Below, in pieces: positions 40,707-47,429 of a stretch of 56,014 nucleotides of DNA. The position numbers and the translations under genes were made by a program. This stretch comes from Desulfovibrio sp. (lineage in GTDB: Bacteria > Desulfobacterota > Desulfovibrionia > Desulfovibrionales > Desulfovibrionaceae): positions 1 through 56,014 of the forward strand of contig JAISLI010000015.1 of assembly GCA_031291035.1 (NCBI GenBank). Direction: 5' to 3'. Below the pieces are notes generated by a model, which saw only the letters and a program-made list of their open reading frames with translations, did not search any database and was not told where the DNA came from. Position 1 is the first letter of the stretch. The number at the start of each line of letters is the position of its first letter.

Positions 40707-40919
40707 TCACACCAGTCCCGCTTTTTCCGCCAGCCAGACGGGCAGGGTCAAGTCAACTCCCGTGTCGCCCGCGTCCGCGTCCGTGTCGTAGTCAATCAGT
40801 CCTTTGGGAAGCCATGCCTCTGTGGCGCTGTCTGTGACAAGCACGGCGGCGGATGTTTCCCTGAGGATGTCAACGGTGATTGTTGTGGTCTCATATTTTT
40901 TGGCTTCAGACGGCTTCAT
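40707..40919 (-). CDS. 70-residue phage-type protein of unknown function
   Basis: MKPSEAKKYETTTITVDILR, ETSAAVLVTDSATEAWLPKG, LIDYDTDADAGDTGVDLTLP, WLAEKAGLV. It is an acidic beta-strand-rich small protein with AGGATGG 7 bases before the ATG. Similar short proteins with an internal LV…WLPKSLI-like motif occur in phages and plasmids next to DNA-metabolism genes; no function is known to me. It overlaps the methyltransferase by 14 bp and precedes the helix-turn-helix gene by 14 bp, so it belongs to the integrase operon. Confidence 0.65.
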   Translation of the reverse strand: MKPSEAKKYETTTITVDILRETSAAVLVTDSATEAWLPKGLIDYDTDADAGDTGVDLTLPVWLAEKAGLV

Positions 40920-41319
40920 GGCAATCCATCCTATCATTCTGAAATACGACCCATATTGTTTTGCCCCGGCGGTTCCCAAAAAGCGGACTTCGATCTGTCA
41001 GAGACAACACATCTCTCAATCTGACCTGATCCTCGCTCCACTTGAACACCAGCGTCCCAAAAGGAACCAACACACGAAAACACTCCTCGAACCCCTGCCG
41101 GAGGATGTCTTGCCAGTTGTCCGGCAATACCCCGTATTTGACAGACAGCCAGCCGGTACTCCCCGCCTGGCGCAAATGCGGCGGATCAAACACCACAAGG
41201 GGAAAGCTGTTGTCCGGAAAGGGCAGGGCGGTGAAATCAACTTGAGCATCAGGGGCTATGGAAAAATGTCGCCCATCACAAAGGGTGGTGTCCACAGTAC
41301 GGTTGGCCGACGGCATCAA
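40906..41319 (-). pseudogene. SAM-dependent methyltransferase of mobile elements, N-terminus lost at the array junction
   Basis: TLCDGRHFSIAPDAQVDFTA, LPFPDNSFPLVVFDPPHLRQ, WLSVKYGVLPDNWQDILRQG, FEECFRVLVPFGTLVFKWSE match the class I methyltransferases often found in prophages, with the catalytic DPPH motif. The SAM-binding start of that family (a DPCCGSRMFWFD-like segment) is absent. The ORF begins inside the last array unit (from the ATG at 41319) and overlaps the end of microprotein copy 1. Either the array invaded the gene or a deletion joined them. Without motif I the enzyme is probably inactive. Confidence 0.65.
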
Positions 41320-41419
41320 TCGCGCCAGTCAAAATGAGCTTGTTCAGCTCAGCTTTCGTAGTCGCAATATTGCCAATCTCGGCCAAGACAATGCCGCGTT
41401 CGCGTGTTTTGAAACTCAT
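41276..41419 (-). CDS. Array microprotein, copy 1 (extended C-terminus)
   Basis: Starts MSFKTRERGIVLAEIGNIAT with GGGAG 8 bases before the ATG. Compared with the other copies, the stop after the terminal DA is lost at the junction with the methyltransferase gene, so the frame runs on through VGQPYCGHHPL to 47 residues. Nonsynonymous differences from copy 2 (N17K, I29M, T31A, A33T, I34V) are conservative, while about a dozen third-position changes are silent. Function unknown; basic, helical-looking. Confidence 0.75.
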   Translation of the reverse strand: MSFKTRERGIVLAEIGNIATTKAELNKLILTGAIDAVGQPYCGHHPL

Positions 41420-41496
41420 GATATTCTCCCTTTGTTAAACGTTCCTAGCCGCTTAGAGCCAACAAGCACACCGCTTGCAGGTTCTGGTAAGATAAG

Positions 41497-41536
41497 AAAA
41501 GGGCTGGAGCATAGGCGCAAACCTATACTCCAGCCC
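41497..41536 (-). terminator. Terminator of RNA unit A
   Basis: GGGCTGGAG…CTCCAGCCC with an extended arm gives a stem of about 15 bp (one mismatch, loop TTTGCG), followed on the minus strand by TTTTCTTA. Its sequence is unrelated to the terminator of units B-E but sits at the same place. Confidence 0.85.
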
Positions 41537-42076
41537 TAGGATTGGAGAATATGGTATGAGTATACTCACACAAGATTATTTATGCCTTGTGCGTTCGGCG
41601 GTAATGACGTACCGTCAACCTCGAATGTACCCTTTTCACGGCCGAAGTTATCACGCATTTTATTTGCGTAGCTAGACAGGGGGAAAGGCTCCAACCTTGC
41701 CTTACGGTAAGATTATCCTGGCACAATCCAGCCGCTAGCCAGCCGATATATCGCTTATTTGTTCCGCGATATTTTCTTAATCGGTACATTCCGCGATACA
41801 TGTACTATACATGTACCCCGTATGGAGTTCAGTCAATCGTCAAGGTTCACGTTTGTAAGACGTTACTTACTTGGGACTGCTAACTCTTTTCCACTCAATC
41901 AGCGAAAGTCAATCTGACTTACATTGTTATGTTTCGAACAATGCTCCAGATATACCGACAATTCCTAAACGTCATTGTCGCTATCGCTAATTGGCAAGCC
42001 AAACTTGCTTTTGTGGCGGGCAATACAGCTCTGACCGTACACCCGGGACGAACTCTGACGTCCTGAACCCAAAACC
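41497..42076 (-). ncRNA. Structured array RNA, unit A
   Basis: Predicted transcript of about 580 nt. Hairpins (arms as on the plus strand): CACAAG/CTTGTG, CGGTA/TACCG, ATATCGC/GCGATAT, CATGTA/TACATG, ATTGTT/AACAAT, CGACAAT/ATTGTCG, GCAAG/CTTGC, GGACG/CGTCC. Several arms differ from those of other units but still pair. Confidence 0.75.
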
Positions 42077-42082
42077 AAAACC

Positions 42083-42111
42083 AGTCTAACCTAAATCCTG
42101 AACCCTGTCAA
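42083..42111 (-). promoter_or_regulatory. Promoter of RNA unit A
   Basis: TTGACA (42106-42111), exactly 17 bp, TAGACT (42083-42088): a consensus -35 and near-consensus -10 of the housekeeping sigma factor. Confidence 0.85.
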
Positions 42112-42139
42112 ACATACTCTGGATATTTCCGGCGGGCAA

Positions 42140-42250
42140 TCAAGCATCAACGGTGCCAGCCAGCATGAGTTTGTTCAATTCCGCTTTTGTGGTCGCAATC
42201 TTGCCAATTTCGGCCAAGACAATGCCACGTTCGCGCGTCTTAAAACTCAT
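42140..42250 (-). CDS. Array microprotein, copy 2
   Basis: 36 residues, MSFKTRERGIVLAEIGKIAT followed by TKAELNKLMLAGTVDA. GGAGGG 6 bases before the ATG. The -35 of RNA unit A lies 28 bp after its stop. No cysteine, no membrane segment; a helix with alternating K/E (KAELNKLM) is likely. Not a recognised family. Confidence 0.8.
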   Translation of the reverse strand: MSFKTRERGIVLAEIGKIATTKAELNKLMLAGTVDA

Positions 42251-42325
42251 AATACCCTCCAAGGTTGAATGTTCTTAGCCACTTAGAGCCAACAAGCACA
42301 ATGCTTGCAGGTTCTGAAAAGTCAA

Positions 42326-42912
42326 GAAAAAGGGGTCGGAACTAAGTTAATAATTCCGTCCCCTTATGGTTGGAGAATATGGTATGAGTATACTCACACA
42401 GGATTGTTTATGCCCTGTGCGTTCGGCGGTAATGTCGTACCGTCAACCTCGAATACGCCCTTTTCACGGCCGAAGTTATCACGCATTTTCGTTGCGTTGC
42501 TGGACAGATAGGAAAGGCTCAACCTTGCCATATGGTAAGATTATCATGGCGCAATCTGGCCGCCAGACTACCGATATATTGCTTTATGGTTTTCGCAATA
42601 TTGTCTTAATCGGCGCATTCCGCGATACTTGCGAATGAGCAAGCATCCCGTATGGAGTTCAACAATTGTCAAGTTTCGCAGTTGTAAATTGCTACTTACT
42701 TGGAATTGTTAACTCTTTTCCACACACACAAAGGAAAGTCAATCCAACTTACACTACCATGTTTCAGGTAATGCTTTGGAAATACCAGTAATTCCTGAAC
42801 GTCATTACTGCTATCCTTGTGCGGCAAGCCAAACTTGCTTTTGTGGCAGGCAATCCAGCTACGGTGCTAGCGCTAGGCCGGAAACCTGTGCCCAACTCTG
42901 AGGGCATAAACC
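42326..42912 (-). ncRNA. Structured array RNA, unit B
   Basis: About 587 nt. Hairpins: CACAGG/CCTGTG (42397-42419), CGGTA/TACCG, ATATTGC/GCAATAT, CTTGC/GCAAG in the position of unit A's CATGTA/TACATG, TACC/GGTA, CAGTAAT/ATTACTG, GCAAG/CTTGC, GCCC/GGGC with loop AACTCTGA. A 45-codon frame inside (42394-42531) is explained by the RNA rather than by protein selection (see rejected items). Confidence 0.75.
42332..42364 (-). terminator. Terminator of RNA unit B
   Basis: GGGGTCGGAA…TTCCGTCCCC (one mismatch) with loop TTATTAACTTA, followed on the minus strand by TTTTTCTTGACTTTT. Confidence 0.85.
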
Positions 42913-42918
42913 AAAACT

Positions 42919-42947
42919 AGTCTAACCTAAACCCTAAACCTTGTCAA
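42919..42947 (-). promoter_or_regulatory. Promoter of RNA unit B
   Basis: TTGACA (42942-42947), 17 bp, TAGACT (42919-42924). Confidence 0.85.
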
Positions 42948-42975
42948 GCATACTCTGGATATTTCCGGCGGGCAA

Positions 42976-43086
42976 TCAAGCATCAACGGTGCCAGTCAAA
43001 ATGAGCTTGTTCAGCTCAGCTTTCGTAGTCGCAATCTTGCCAATTTCGGCCAAGACAATGCCGCGTTCGCGCGTTTTGAAACTCAT
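42976..43086 (-). CDS. Array microprotein, copy 3
   Basis: 36 residues; MSFKTRERGIVLAEIGKIAT core identical to copy 2, with the end AELNKLILTGTVDA. AAGGAG lies 8 bases before the ATG. Codon use differs from copy 2 at silent positions in the second half (for example CTG for TTG, AAG for AAA), showing selection on the protein. Confidence 0.8.
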   Translation of the reverse strand: MSFKTRERGIVLAEIGKIATTKAELNKLILTGTVDA

Positions 43087-43159
43087 GATATTCTCCTTGT
43101 TGAGTATTCTTAGCCACTTAGAGCCAACAAGCACACCGCTTGCAGGCCCTGAAAAGTTA

Positions 43160-43746
43160 AGAATAGGGGGCCAGAACTAAGTTAATAATTCTGGCCCCCT
43201 AGGATTGGAGAATATGGTATGAGTATACTTACACAGGATTGTTAGTGCCCTGTGCATTCGCTGGTAATGTCATACCAGCAATCTCGAATACGCCCTTTTC
43301 ACGGCCGAAGTTATCACGCATTTTATTTGCGTAGCTAGACAGGGGGAAAGGCTCCAACCTTGCCATACGGTAAGATTATCATGGCACAATCCAGCCGCTA
43401 GCTAGCCGATATCTTGCTTATCGTTTCGCAAGACTTTCTTAATCGGCGCATTCCGCGATACATGTATCATACATGCATCCCGTACGGAGTTCAGATAATC
43501 GTTAGGGTTCGCGTTTGTAAGACGTTACTTACCTAGGACTACTAACTCTTTTCCACACAATCAGCGAAAGTCAATCTGACTTACATTGCTATGTTTCAAA
43601 CAATGCTCCAGATATACCAACAATCCCTAAACGTGATTGTTGCTATCGCTAATCGGCAAGCTATACTTGCTTTTGTGGCAGGCAATCCGGCTACGTTATT
43701 ATCGCTCCACCTAGACACCTGGGCCTAACTCTGAAGGCCTAAAACC
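43160..43746 (-). ncRNA. Structured array RNA, unit C
   Basis: About 587 nt. Distinguishing arms: CTGGTA/TACCAG (others CGGTA/TACCG), TCTTGC/GCAAGA (others ATATCGC/GCGATAT or ATATTGC/GCAATAT), CAACAAT/ATTGTTG, GGCC/GGCC; the GCAAG/CTTGC hairpin keeps its stem with loop CTATA instead of CCAAA. Confidence 0.75.
43166..43199 (-). terminator. Terminator of RNA unit C
   Basis: GGGGCCAGAA…TTCTGGCCCC, perfect 10-bp stem, loop TTATTAACTTAG-like, followed by a weaker U-tract (TATTCTTAACTTTT). Confidence 0.75.
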
Positions 43747-43752
43747 AAAACC

Positions 43753-43781
43753 AATCTAACCTAAACCTTAAACCTTGTCAA
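43753..43781 (-). promoter_or_regulatory. Promoter of RNA unit C
   Basis: TTGACA (43776-43781), 17 bp, TAGATT (43753-43758). Confidence 0.85.
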
Positions 43782-43808
43782 GTTTCGCTGGAAATTTCTG
43801 GCGGGCAA

Positions 43809-43919
43809 TCAAGCATCAACGGTGCCAGCCAGCATGAGTTTGTTCAATTCCGCTTTTGTGGTCGCAATCTTGCCAATTTCGGCCAAGACAATGCCGCGTT
43901 CGCGCGTTTTGAAACTCAT
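43809..43919 (-). CDS. Array microprotein, copy 4
   Basis: 36 residues, same protein as copy 2, with silent differences near the 5' end (TTC AAA ACG for TTT AAG ACG). AAGGAG lies 8 bases before the ATG. Confidence 0.8.
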   Translation of the reverse strand: MSFKTRERGIVLAEIGKIATTKAELNKLMLAGTVDA

Positions 43920-43993
43920 GATATTCTCCTTGTTGAGTGTTCTTAGCCACTTAGAGCCAACAAGCACACCGCTTGCAGGTTCTGAAAAGTCAA

Positions 43994-44559
43994 GAAAAAG
44001 GGGGCCGGAACTAAGTTAATAATTCCGGGCCCTTAGGGTTGGAGAATATGGTATGAGTATACTCACACAGGATTGTTTATGCCCTGTGCGTTCGGCGGTA
44101 ATGTCGTACCGTCAACCTCGAATACACCCTTTTCACGGCCGGAGTTATCCTGCGTTTTATTCGCATTGCTAGTCAGGGGAAAAGCTCCAACCTCGCCTTA
44201 CGGTAAGATTATCATGGCACAATCCAGCCGCTAGCTAGCCGATATATCGCTTATTTGTTCCGCGATATTTTCTTAATCGGCGTATTCCGCGATACATGTA
44301 CTATACATGTACCCCGTACGGAGTTAAGTCAATCGTCAAGTTTCGCAGTTGTAAATTGCTACTTACTTGGGATTGCTAACTCTTTTCCGCGCAGTCAATG
44401 AAAGTCAATTCAGCTTACACTGCCATATTTCAAGCAATGCTCTGAAAATACTAGCAATTCCTAAACGTCATTGCTACTATCATTAACTGGCAGGCCAAAC
44501 CTGCTTTTGCGGCAGGCAATGTGGAAGTTACCACACACCCGGGCCTAACTCTGAAGGCC
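43994..44559 (-). ncRNA. Structured array RNA, unit D
   Basis: About 566 nt. The clearest compensatory changes are TAGCAAT/ATTGCTA and GCAGG/CCTGC, where the other units have CAACAAT/ATTGTTG-type and GCAAG/CTTGC arms. In the region where units B and C have a 45-codon frame, D has lost the start codon and is frameshifted, yet its hairpins remain. Confidence 0.75.
44000..44034 (-). terminator. Terminator of RNA unit D
   Basis: GGGGGCCGGAA…TTCCGGGCCC with minor bulging, followed on the minus strand by TTTTTCTTGACTTTT. Confidence 0.8.
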
Positions 44560-44565
44560 AAAACC

Positions 44566-44594
44566 AATCTAACCTAAACCTTAAACCTTGTCAA
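44566..44594 (-). promoter_or_regulatory. Promoter of RNA unit D
   Basis: TTGACA (44589-44594), 17 bp, TAGATT (44566-44571). Confidence 0.85.
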
Positions 44595-44622
44595 GCATAC
44601 TCTGGATATTTCCGGCGGGCAA

Positions 44623-44733
44623 TCAAGCATCAACGGTGCCAGCCAGCATGAGTTTGTTCAATTCCGCTTTTGTAGTCGCAATTTTGCCAATCTCGGCCAA
44701 GACAATGCCACGTTCACGTGTTTTGAAACTCAT
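44623..44733 (-). CDS. Array microprotein, copy 5
   Basis: Same 36-residue protein as copies 2 and 4. About nine codons differ from copy 2, all silently (for example ACA/ACG, CGT/CGC, GAG/GAA, AAA/AAG, ACT/ACC). AAGGGG lies 8 bases before the ATG. Confidence 0.8.
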   Translation of the reverse strand: MSFKTRERGIVLAEIGKIATTKAELNKLMLAGTVDA

Positions 44734-44813
44734 GATATTCCCCTTTGTTAAATGTTCCTAGCCGCTTAGAACCAACAAGCACACCGCTTGCAGGTTCTGA
44801 TAAGACAAGAATA

Positions 44814-44847
44814 GGGGGTCGGAACTAAGTTAATAATTCCGGCCCCC
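44814..44847 (-). terminator. Terminator of RNA unit E
   Basis: GGGGGTCGGAA…TTCCGGCCCCC with one mismatch, followed by TATTCTTGTCTT. Confidence 0.75.
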
Positions 44848-45094
44848 TAGGATTGGAGAATTAGGATTAACTCATCCTAACCATTCGCCGGTAATGACGT
44901 ACACGGCAACCTTAAGACTTGCCCTTTTTACGGCCGGAGTTATCCACACGTTTTAGCCGTGTTGCTGGTCAGAAAATTAGCTCCAATCTTACCATAGGAT
45001 AGATTATCTTGGCCAATTCCGCCGCCAGACTACCGTGTCTTGTTGTTTAGACAAGACTTTCTTAATCGGCATACCCCGAAACATTAGGTATAAC

Positions 45095-45340
45095 CTAGGG
45101 TTTAACCCCAGTATCTGGGAATACTTCATCATTCTTGATAGTGAACCTCATAACCATCTTGTTGTCTATGTGTTCATCTATCAGTATGTGTATATACTTA
45201 GTTAAACTTGAAGCATCCGCAAAGATCTTTTTAATATCAACGTGAGTCCTTTCCGATCCTTGGTGAGCATTAAACTCTAATATCAAAGGACCTCTCTTTG
45301 CATTTACATTCACAACGGGTTCAATCTTTTCCGTTTGCAT
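45095..45340 (-). CDS. 81-residue protein embedded in RNA unit E
   Basis: MQTEKIEPVVNVNAKRGPLI, LEFNAHQGSERTHVDIKKIF, ADASSLTKYIHILIDEHIDN, KMVMRFTIKNDEVFPDTGVK. AGGATGG lies 6 bases before the ATG. It is a soluble alpha/beta-looking protein with no recognised domain, present in only one of five units. An ORF inserted at a peripheral hairpin of a large RNA is the layout seen in group I/II introns and HEARO-type RNAs, but this protein is not a known endonuclease or maturase. Confidence 0.6.
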   Translation of the reverse strand: MQTEKIEPVVNVNAKRGPLILEFNAHQGSERTHVDIKKIFADASSLTKYIHILIDEHIDNKMVMRFTIKNDEVFPDTGVKP

Positions 45341-45706
45341 ATCACCATCCTATTTCATTACAATGTGTCTAGTTACTGTAACAGGAGAAGGGTAAGTTTC
45401 TCTATCAAATATTTCATCAATGTAATCTAAACATCCCGTAGTAGTTCAACAATCGTTAAGTTTCATGTTTGTAAGGCACTACTTACTTAGGATTGCTAAC
45501 TATTTCCCACACGAACAATGAAAGTCAATCCAGCTTACATTGCTATGTTGCAAACAATGCTCTGAAAATACCAACAATCCCTGAACGTTATTGTTGCTAT
45601 CATTGTTCGGCAAGCTATACTTGCTTTTGTGGCAGGCATATCAGCTACGTTTTGTCCGCTCGGCCGATAACCTGTGGCGAAACTTCTGCCGCCAAAAACC
45701 AAAACT

Positions 45707-45735
45707 ATTCTAACCGAAACCTGGAAACTTGTCAA
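45707..45735 (-). promoter_or_regulatory. Promoter of RNA unit E
   Basis: TTGACA (45730-45735), 17 bp, TAGAAT (45707-45712), the closest to consensus of the five. Confidence 0.85.
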
Positions 45736-45763
45736 GCATACTCTGGATATTTCCGGCGGGCAA

Positions 45764-45846
45764 TCAAGCATCAACGGTGCCAGCCAGAATGAGTTTGTTC
45801 AATTCCGCTTTTGTGGTCGCAATCTTGCCAATTTCGGCCAAGACAA
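45764..45846 (-). pseudogene. Array microprotein, copy 6, truncated at its 5' end
   Basis: The C-terminal part (LAEIGKIATTKAELNKLILA then GTVDA) is intact with its stop, but the first nine codons are replaced at about 45847 by IS5-family transposase sequence. This marks the right edge of the array. Confidence 0.8.
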
Positions 45847-45847
45847 T

Positions 45848-46166
45848 TTAGGAGCAATCATTTCGATGCCCCAGACTTCTTCCAACTGGCATCAAGTTTG
45901 TCACTGTCGTAAGCCTTGTCGCCGATCAGGCGAGGCGGCAGTTCATTGGTAAAACACTTTTCCAGCGTTGCTTCGACCAAAGTCACTTCATGAGGCGACG
46001 CGCTTGCCACATGAACGACGAGAGGAAAACCAGCGGCGTCTGCCACTGCCATGATCTTGGTGCCCTTGCCGCGCTTTGTTTTACCAACGGCGCCGCCCCT
46101 TTTTTTGCGGGGGCAAAAGTCCCGTCCGGCTCTCGTCGCCCTGTGGCGACGTTTAGTGGAGAGCAC
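45848..46166 (-). pseudogene. IS5-family (IS427-like) transposase fragment
   Basis: [69 protein letters not shown] matches the DDE core of IS5/IS427 transposases. The preceding segment [10 protein letters not shown] is in another frame, and the following GIEMIAP is in the third, so there are at least two frameshifts. N- and C-termini are gone. Its insertion separates the array from a GNAT relic. Confidence 0.8.
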
Positions 46167-46488
46167 ACACGTTTCTGACGGCAAAAGACATACTGGACAT
46201 TGAGCGGGATCTGCGGCGCGACGGTCTGGCTTCCGTGGATCTCTGGATCGCTGAATCCGCGTACGGCATGGACGGATTCATTGGCCTGGACGGCTCCAGA
46301 GTGGAAATGCTCTTTGTGGAACCCCACCGGCGAGGTCAGGGAGTCGGCTCCAAGCTGCTGGATTTCGCCCGCCGGCGATACGGCTTAAGGAAATATTAAA
46401 AGCTGCATATGATGTGGAGTCCGGGACAGACGGCACCGGCCGGCCTTTTCCGGTCATTCACATGAAATTTTCCGGCGGGGCGACGTAA
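46167..46488 (+). pseudogene. GNAT acetyltransferase relic
   Basis: [69 protein letters not shown] shows the GNAT acetyl-CoA loop (RRGQGVGSKLL). A stop follows at 46397-46399. The family C-terminal end (TDGTGRPFPVIHMKFSGGAT) reappears in another frame up to 46488, with about 25 residues between missing. The 5' end is cut by the IS5 relic. Non-functional. Confidence 0.75.
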
Positions 46489-46502
46489 GGATTGGGAGCT
46501 GT

Positions 46503-47264
46503 TTACAATGTCGCCAGCAAAAACCAAGTCTGCCCCAGCACAATGGCCGCTCCCAGAAAATCGCCGGAAAATCCGCCTCTCTCACGGGCCAGCCTGGCCA
46601 GGACGCGTATAAGCCCGCATTGCACTATGGGCAGGGCCAGACCCTGAGGCCAGGACAGGCCGAATCCGCATAAAGCGACCACGGCTCCCAGGGCAATCAG
46701 GGCATGGACGGCGGCTGTCCTGAAGCATGCCCCAGTTTTCATCAGGCCGCCGAGAGATTGGGAGTCGCGCGGAAAGGCTGACGCAGCAAGCCATACAGCG
46801 CAAACCCGTCCCCAGGCGGGGGCGAGGACAAGCCCCGGCCAGTCGTGAACGGCCACATGCCAGGCGACCGCAGTCCATTGTCCGCAAAAGGCGACAAGTA
46901 GGCTCAGGGCGCCGAATGTGCCCAGCCGGCTGTCTTTGAGCACTTGCCAAAAACGCGAAGCGGGCGCGCCGGCGGCGTCCGCGAGATCGGCCAGGCCGTC
47001 CCAGTGCAGGCCGCGCGACAGCCATATTTCAAGGCCGAGCCACAGCAGCGAGGCAAGGGCGAAACTGAGGGGCTTTGCGGCTTCAAAAGCGGGCAGAGTG
47101 CCCATAAAAACCTGAGCGAGCCAGGCGGCGGCCGTGCAAAGCATCCCCAGAACGAGGCCTGTCGGCGCGAAAAAAGGCACACAACGGCCAAGGGCGGCCG
47201 GTTCGCAAAGACGCGCGGGCGCAAGGCGGGTCAGAAAAGCAAGCGCGTCGAGAAAAGCCGTCAT
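46503..47264 (-). CDS. cobS: Adenosylcobinamide-GDP ribazoletransferase
   Basis: About 253 residues, integral membrane enzyme joining adenosylcobinamide-GDP to alpha-ribazole in the last steps of cobalamin synthesis. Diagnostic GLHWDGLADLADA with the catalytic acidic residues, SRLGTFGALSLLVAF, RDSQSLGGLM and many hydrophobic helices. The ATG at 47264 (MTAFLDALAFLTRLA) is preferred to one six codons upstream. The gene begins 20 bp from an AGAGCA repeat element, which may now supply or disturb its leader. No cobalamin riboswitch or other cob genes are visible. Confidence 0.9.
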   Translation of the reverse strand: MTAFLDALAFLTRLAPARLCEPAALGRCVPFFAPTGLVLGMLCTAAAWLAQVFMGTLPAFEAAKPLSFALASLLWLGLEIWLSRGLHWDGLADLADAAGAPASRFWQVLKDSRLGTFGALSLLVAFCGQWTAVAWHVAVHDWPGLVLAPAWGRVCAVWLAASAFPRDSQSLGGLMKTGACFRTAAVHALIALGAVVALCGFGLSWPQGLALPIVQCGLIRVLARLARERGGFSGDFLGAAIVLGQTWFLLATL

Positions 47265-47283
47265 GCCGTATCCGGACGGCATG

Positions 47284-47409
47284 GAGCAATTTCACTTTGA
47301 AATTGCTCTGGCGGCGGGGCGGATGCACCGCCGCCCGCCCATGAGGCGCAGACGAAACCGCGTTTCGCCGTACATCGCCGAAGGGAGCGTTTCAAAAGCA
47401 AAATGCTCA
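47284..47409. repeat. AGAGCA terminal-inverted-repeat element, copy a
   Basis: About 126 bp. Its left end is GAGCAATTTC with a local hairpin (CAATTTCACTTTGAAATTG) and its right end is GCGTTTCAAAAGCAAAATGC followed by TC. The centre holds GGCGGGGCGGATGC and GGCGAAACGCGGTTTCGCC-type palindromes. It is about 90 percent identical to copy b at 52894-53020. No ORF; MITE-like, between rex and cobS. Confidence 0.7.
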
Positions 47410-47429
47410 TAGGCTGCATGCCGGGCGCG

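Larger units (their letters stand above)
44808..45700 (-). ncRNA. Structured array RNA, unit E, interrupted by an ORF
   Basis: Promoter, terminator and flanking hairpins (CAACAAT/ATTGTTG, GCAAG/CTTGC, GGCG/CGCC, GTCTTGT/ACAAGAC, GCCG/CGGC, TTAGGAT/ATCCTAA) are recognisable but more diverged. About 330 bp carrying an 81-residue ORF is inserted beside the hairpin TAGGT-ATA-ACCTA, at the place of CATGTA/TACATG in unit A. Confidence 0.65.
41276..45846 (-). repeat. Tandem array: six microprotein genes alternating with five structured RNA genes
   Basis: The unit is about 814-836 bp, measured by microprotein start codons at 41419, 42250, 43086, 43919 and 44733 on the minus strand; the last unit is stretched to about 1.14 kb by an inserted ORF. 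Each unit reads, along the minus strand: a strong ribosome-binding site, a 36-residue ORF, about 29 bp, a promoter (TTGACA, 17 bp, TAGAxT), a roughly 580-nt RNA rich in hairpins, a GC-rich hairpin terminator, and about 75 bp to the next ORF. The copies are diverged (not recent slippage products), yet every unit keeps the same architecture. It is bounded by the truncated methyltransferase on one side and an IS5-family relic on the other. Confidence 0.9.

Noticed and set aside
42394..42531. 45-codon ORF (MARLSLSYLSSN…NAQGINNPV) inside RNA unit B, with a similar one in unit C (43229-43366)
   Set aside because: Units A and D lack the start codon, D is frameshifted and E has stops, while the hairpins in the same bases covary. 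Changes between copies follow base pairing rather than codons, so the RNA explains the conservation.
41276..45846. Array as a CRISPR or a retron/DGR locus
   Set aside because: Units are about 830 bp with conserved ORFs rather than short repeats with spacers, and no Cas protein or reverse transcriptase is encoded in the window.
46503..47264. Cobalamin riboswitch upstream of cobS
   Set aside because: The leader holds only the AGAGCA repeat element; no B12-box-like conserved sequence was seen.
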